Shown here: piece by piece, positions 6,289 through 7,372 of the stretch
How positions within the stretch are numbered: the stretch's first letter is position 1
Layout of the letters: the number at the start of each line of letters is the position of its first letter
Assembly: GCA_026400425.1 (NCBI GenBank)
Contig: JAPLPC010000373.1
Location: forward strand, 1 to 7,372
Direction: 5' to 3'
DNA: 7,372 bases
DNA from: Hyphomicrobiales bacterium
GTDB taxonomy: Bacteria; Pseudomonadota; Alphaproteobacteria; Rhizobiales; Xanthobacteraceae
Notes under the pieces: generated by a model
What the model was told of the DNA's origin: nothing
The model's input: the letters and a program-made list of their open reading frames with translations, nothing else
Database searches by the model: none
Made by a program: the position numbers and the translations under genes

Positions 6289-6318
6289 TTGAGAGGCTGG
6301 ATTTCGACGCATTCTAAC
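6289..6318 (+). promoter_or_regulatory. Possible coxB promoter
   Basis: TTGAGA (6289-6294) matches five of six bases of the housekeeping -35 consensus. TCTAAC (6313-6318), 18 nt on, matches four of six -10 bases. Start of transcription near 6325 would give a leader of about 100 nt. The match is moderate and other positions cannot be excluded. Confidence 0.3.
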
Positions 6319-6427
6319 GAGCGGGCTTCAGGCCTTGGGCAATTTGTCCGTTTGTTTCAGAGAGGGTCGGGCCGCATACTCGGGACAGACTGGGGTGCGT
6401 AAGATTTTACATGGGAGCGCACGCGGC

Positions 6428-7273
6428 ATGAGGATGCTGAGGGGCCAGTTTGGCCGCCGGTTGCTGGGGTTAGCGGTTGTGGGGGCCGGTCTCGCTGTAA
6501 GCGGTGCTGCCTTTGCTCAGGTGACGGGTCAGCCCGCGCCCTGGGAGTACAAACTTCAGGAAGCTGCCACGCCGGTGATGGAAAACATCACCTGGTTTCA
6601 CAATTTTCTGCTGTGGCTGATCACCGGCATCACGCTGTTCGTGTTGGCGCTGCTCGTCATCGTAGTGGTGAAGTTCAATTCCAAGGCCAATCCGGTCCCG
6701 TCGAAGACCACCCACAACACGCTGATCGAAGTCGCGTGGACGATAATTCCGGTGCTGATCCTGGTCGCGGTCGCGGTGCCGTCGTTCCGGTTGCTGTTCC
6801 TGCAACTCGACATTCCCAAGGCCGACCTGACCATCAAGGCCACCGGCAAGCAGTGGTTCTGGACCTATTCCTATCCCGACAACGGGCCGTTCGAGTTCGA
6901 CTCGCTGATGGCTGCCGACAAGATGCCGCGCCTGCTCGCCGTCGACAACGAGGTGGTGGTGCCGGTGAACAAGGTGGTCCGCGTGCAGACTACCGCGGCC
7001 GACGTGATCCACTCCTTCGCGGTGCCGTCGTTCGGCATCAAGATCGACGCGATTCCCGGCCGTCTCAACGAGACCTGGTTCAAGGCGACCAAGACCGGCA
7101 TGTTCTACGGCCAGTGCTCGGAGCTGTGCGGCAAGGATCACGCCTATATGCCGATCGCGATCCGCGTCGTCACCGAGCAGGAATTTGCGACCTGGGTCGA
7201 GCAGGCCAAGAAGAAGTTCGCCAGCAACCGGTCGAGCACGTTCGCTTCGGCCGGGACCGTGCAGGCGCAGTGA
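6428..7273 (+). CDS. coxB: Cytochrome c oxidase subunit II (CuA)
   Basis: A 281-residue subunit of the aa3-type terminal oxidase; it takes electrons from cytochrome c at the binuclear CuA centre on the periplasmic side. Residues 1-30 are a signal peptide (cleavage after AFA), followed by two membrane helices (about 58-82 and 104-126) and a cupredoxin domain. All CuA ligands are visible: H195 (DVIHSF), then C230, E232, C234, H238 and M241 in GQCSELCGKDHAYM. The aromatic entry patch is at W143-F144-W145 (KQWFWTYSYPD). Length is typical for alphaproteobacteria. ATG 6428 is chosen because GGGAG (6413-6417) lies 10 nt upstream and the signal peptide begins there; ATG 6434 is possible. The gene points out of the window, where coxA/ctaD would be expected. 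In Bradyrhizobium the thioredoxin-like TlpA reduces the CuA cysteines of CoxB; the thioredoxin at 341 is a different protein. Confidence 0.97.
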   Translation: MRMLRGQFGRRLLGLAVVGAGLAVSGAAFAQVTGQPAPWEYKLQEAATPVMENITWFHNFLLWLITGITLFVLALLVIVVVKFNSKANPVPSKTTHNTLIEVAWTIIPVLILVAVAVPSFRLLFLQLDIPKADLTIKATGKQWFWTYSYPDNGPFEFDSLMAADKMPRLLAVDNEVVVPVNKVVRVQTTAADVIHSFAVPSFGIKIDAIPGRLNETWFKATKTGMFYGQCSELCGKDHAYMPIAIRVVTEQEFATWVEQAKKKFASNRSSTFASAGTVQAQ

Positions 7274-7279
7274 GGCGCG

Positions 7280-7297
7280 CGGCGCCGCAAGGCGCCG
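7280..7297 (+). other. GCAA-capped hairpin just after coxB
   Basis: CGGCGCC (7280-7286) and GGCGCCG (7291-7297) form a perfect 7-bp stem closed by a GCAA tetraloop, a stable GNRA loop. It begins 7 nt after the coxB stop codon and is followed by a smaller potential stem, GGGT (7306-7309) / ACCC (7315-7318). No T tract follows, so it more likely protects or paces the mRNA than fully terminates it. Confidence 0.5.
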
Positions 7298-7342
7298 GGC
7301 CCTTCGGGTTTGAGACCCATCTGATTTGAGAATTGGGCGAGG

Positions 7343-7356
7343 GGACCGCGAGGTCC
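7343..7356 (+). other. GCGA-capped hairpin near the window end
   Basis: GGACC (7343-7347) and GGTCC (7352-7356) form a 5-bp stem with a GCGA loop, again of the GNRA class. It lies 70 nt after coxB, probably in the leader of the next gene, which begins beyond the window. Confidence 0.4.
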
Positions 7357-7372
7357 GAAAAGACTGCCAAGA

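Larger units (their letters stand above)
5920..6427. other. Divergent intergenic region, ialB / coxB
   Basis: These 508 nt lie between two divergent genes and show no convincing coding sequence on either strand; extensions of ialB to about 6312 and of coxB to 6335 have no family similarity. The segment is less G+C-rich in places than the genes. It holds four inverted repeats: 6028-6044, 6182-6193, 6193-6233 and 6260-6279 (CTGCA-N10-TGCAG). A possible coxB promoter is at 6289-6318. No TTGA-N6-TCAA site (FixK/Fnr type) was seen. Confidence 0.65.

Noticed and set aside
5920..6312. N-terminal extension of IalB
   Set aside because: The signal peptide begins at about 5919 and the upstream translation shows no family similarity.
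6335..6427. Upstream start for CoxB at 6335
   Set aside because: It would bury the signal peptide behind 31 unrelated residues; ATG 6428 has a Shine-Dalgarno sequence.
1..7372. tRNA, rRNA, known riboswitch or FixK/Fnr (TTGA-N6-TCAA) sites
   Set aside because: None was recognised on reading the non-coding segments of both strands.

Overview
The window is G+C-rich alphaproteobacterial chromosome. The gene set (CuA-type CoxB with a long alphaproteobacterial leader, IalB-family protein, TldD, type I signal peptidase) points to the Bradyrhizobiaceae (Bradyrhizobium, Rhodopseudomonas, Nitrobacter or a relative). So does an inverted repeat with arms beginning CGTCATTGCGAGGAGC, which I recall as common in that family. 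This placement rests on recognition of protein and repeat sequences, not on a database search.

Layout, left to right. (1) The C-terminal end of a PAN/Apple-domain protein (to 251), then a hairpin. (2) A two-gene redox unit on the plus strand: an exported thioredoxin-like protein (341-745) and, 6 nt later, a CcdA/DsbD-type membrane thiol transporter (752-1468). (3) A convergent minus-strand operon, tldD (3707-2280) then lepB (2283-1489), joined by a 4-nt GTGA stop/start overlap. A symmetric hairpin at 1455-1477 separates it from ccdA. (4) A 313-nt divergent intergenic region holding an inverted repeat and a direct repeat. (5) A PepSY-type four-helix membrane protein (4021-5210) whose reading frame is broken once, near 4712. 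(6) An interspersed palindromic repeat (5234-5327) in the convergent gap. (7) ialB on the minus strand (5919-5383). (8) A 508-nt divergent region dense in inverted repeats. (9) coxB (6428-7273), cytochrome c oxidase subunit II, followed by two hairpins capped by GNRA-type tetraloops before the window ends, probably just ahead of coxA/ctaD.

Most products act at or beyond the inner membrane. Signal peptidase I would process exported proteins such as CoxB, IalB and the thioredoxin. The thioredoxin/CcdA pair would move electrons to periplasmic thiols, possibly including the CuA cysteines of CoxB or cytochrome c biogenesis. The PepSY protein resembles inner-membrane components of iron-siderophore reduction. 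TldD is a cytoplasmic metalloprotease subunit.

I see no new multi-gene defence or mobile system here: the genes are mostly housekeeping. The points worth a second look are the thioredoxin's apparent loss of the cis-proline, the frameshift in the PepSY gene, and the structured non-coding segments on both sides of coxB.
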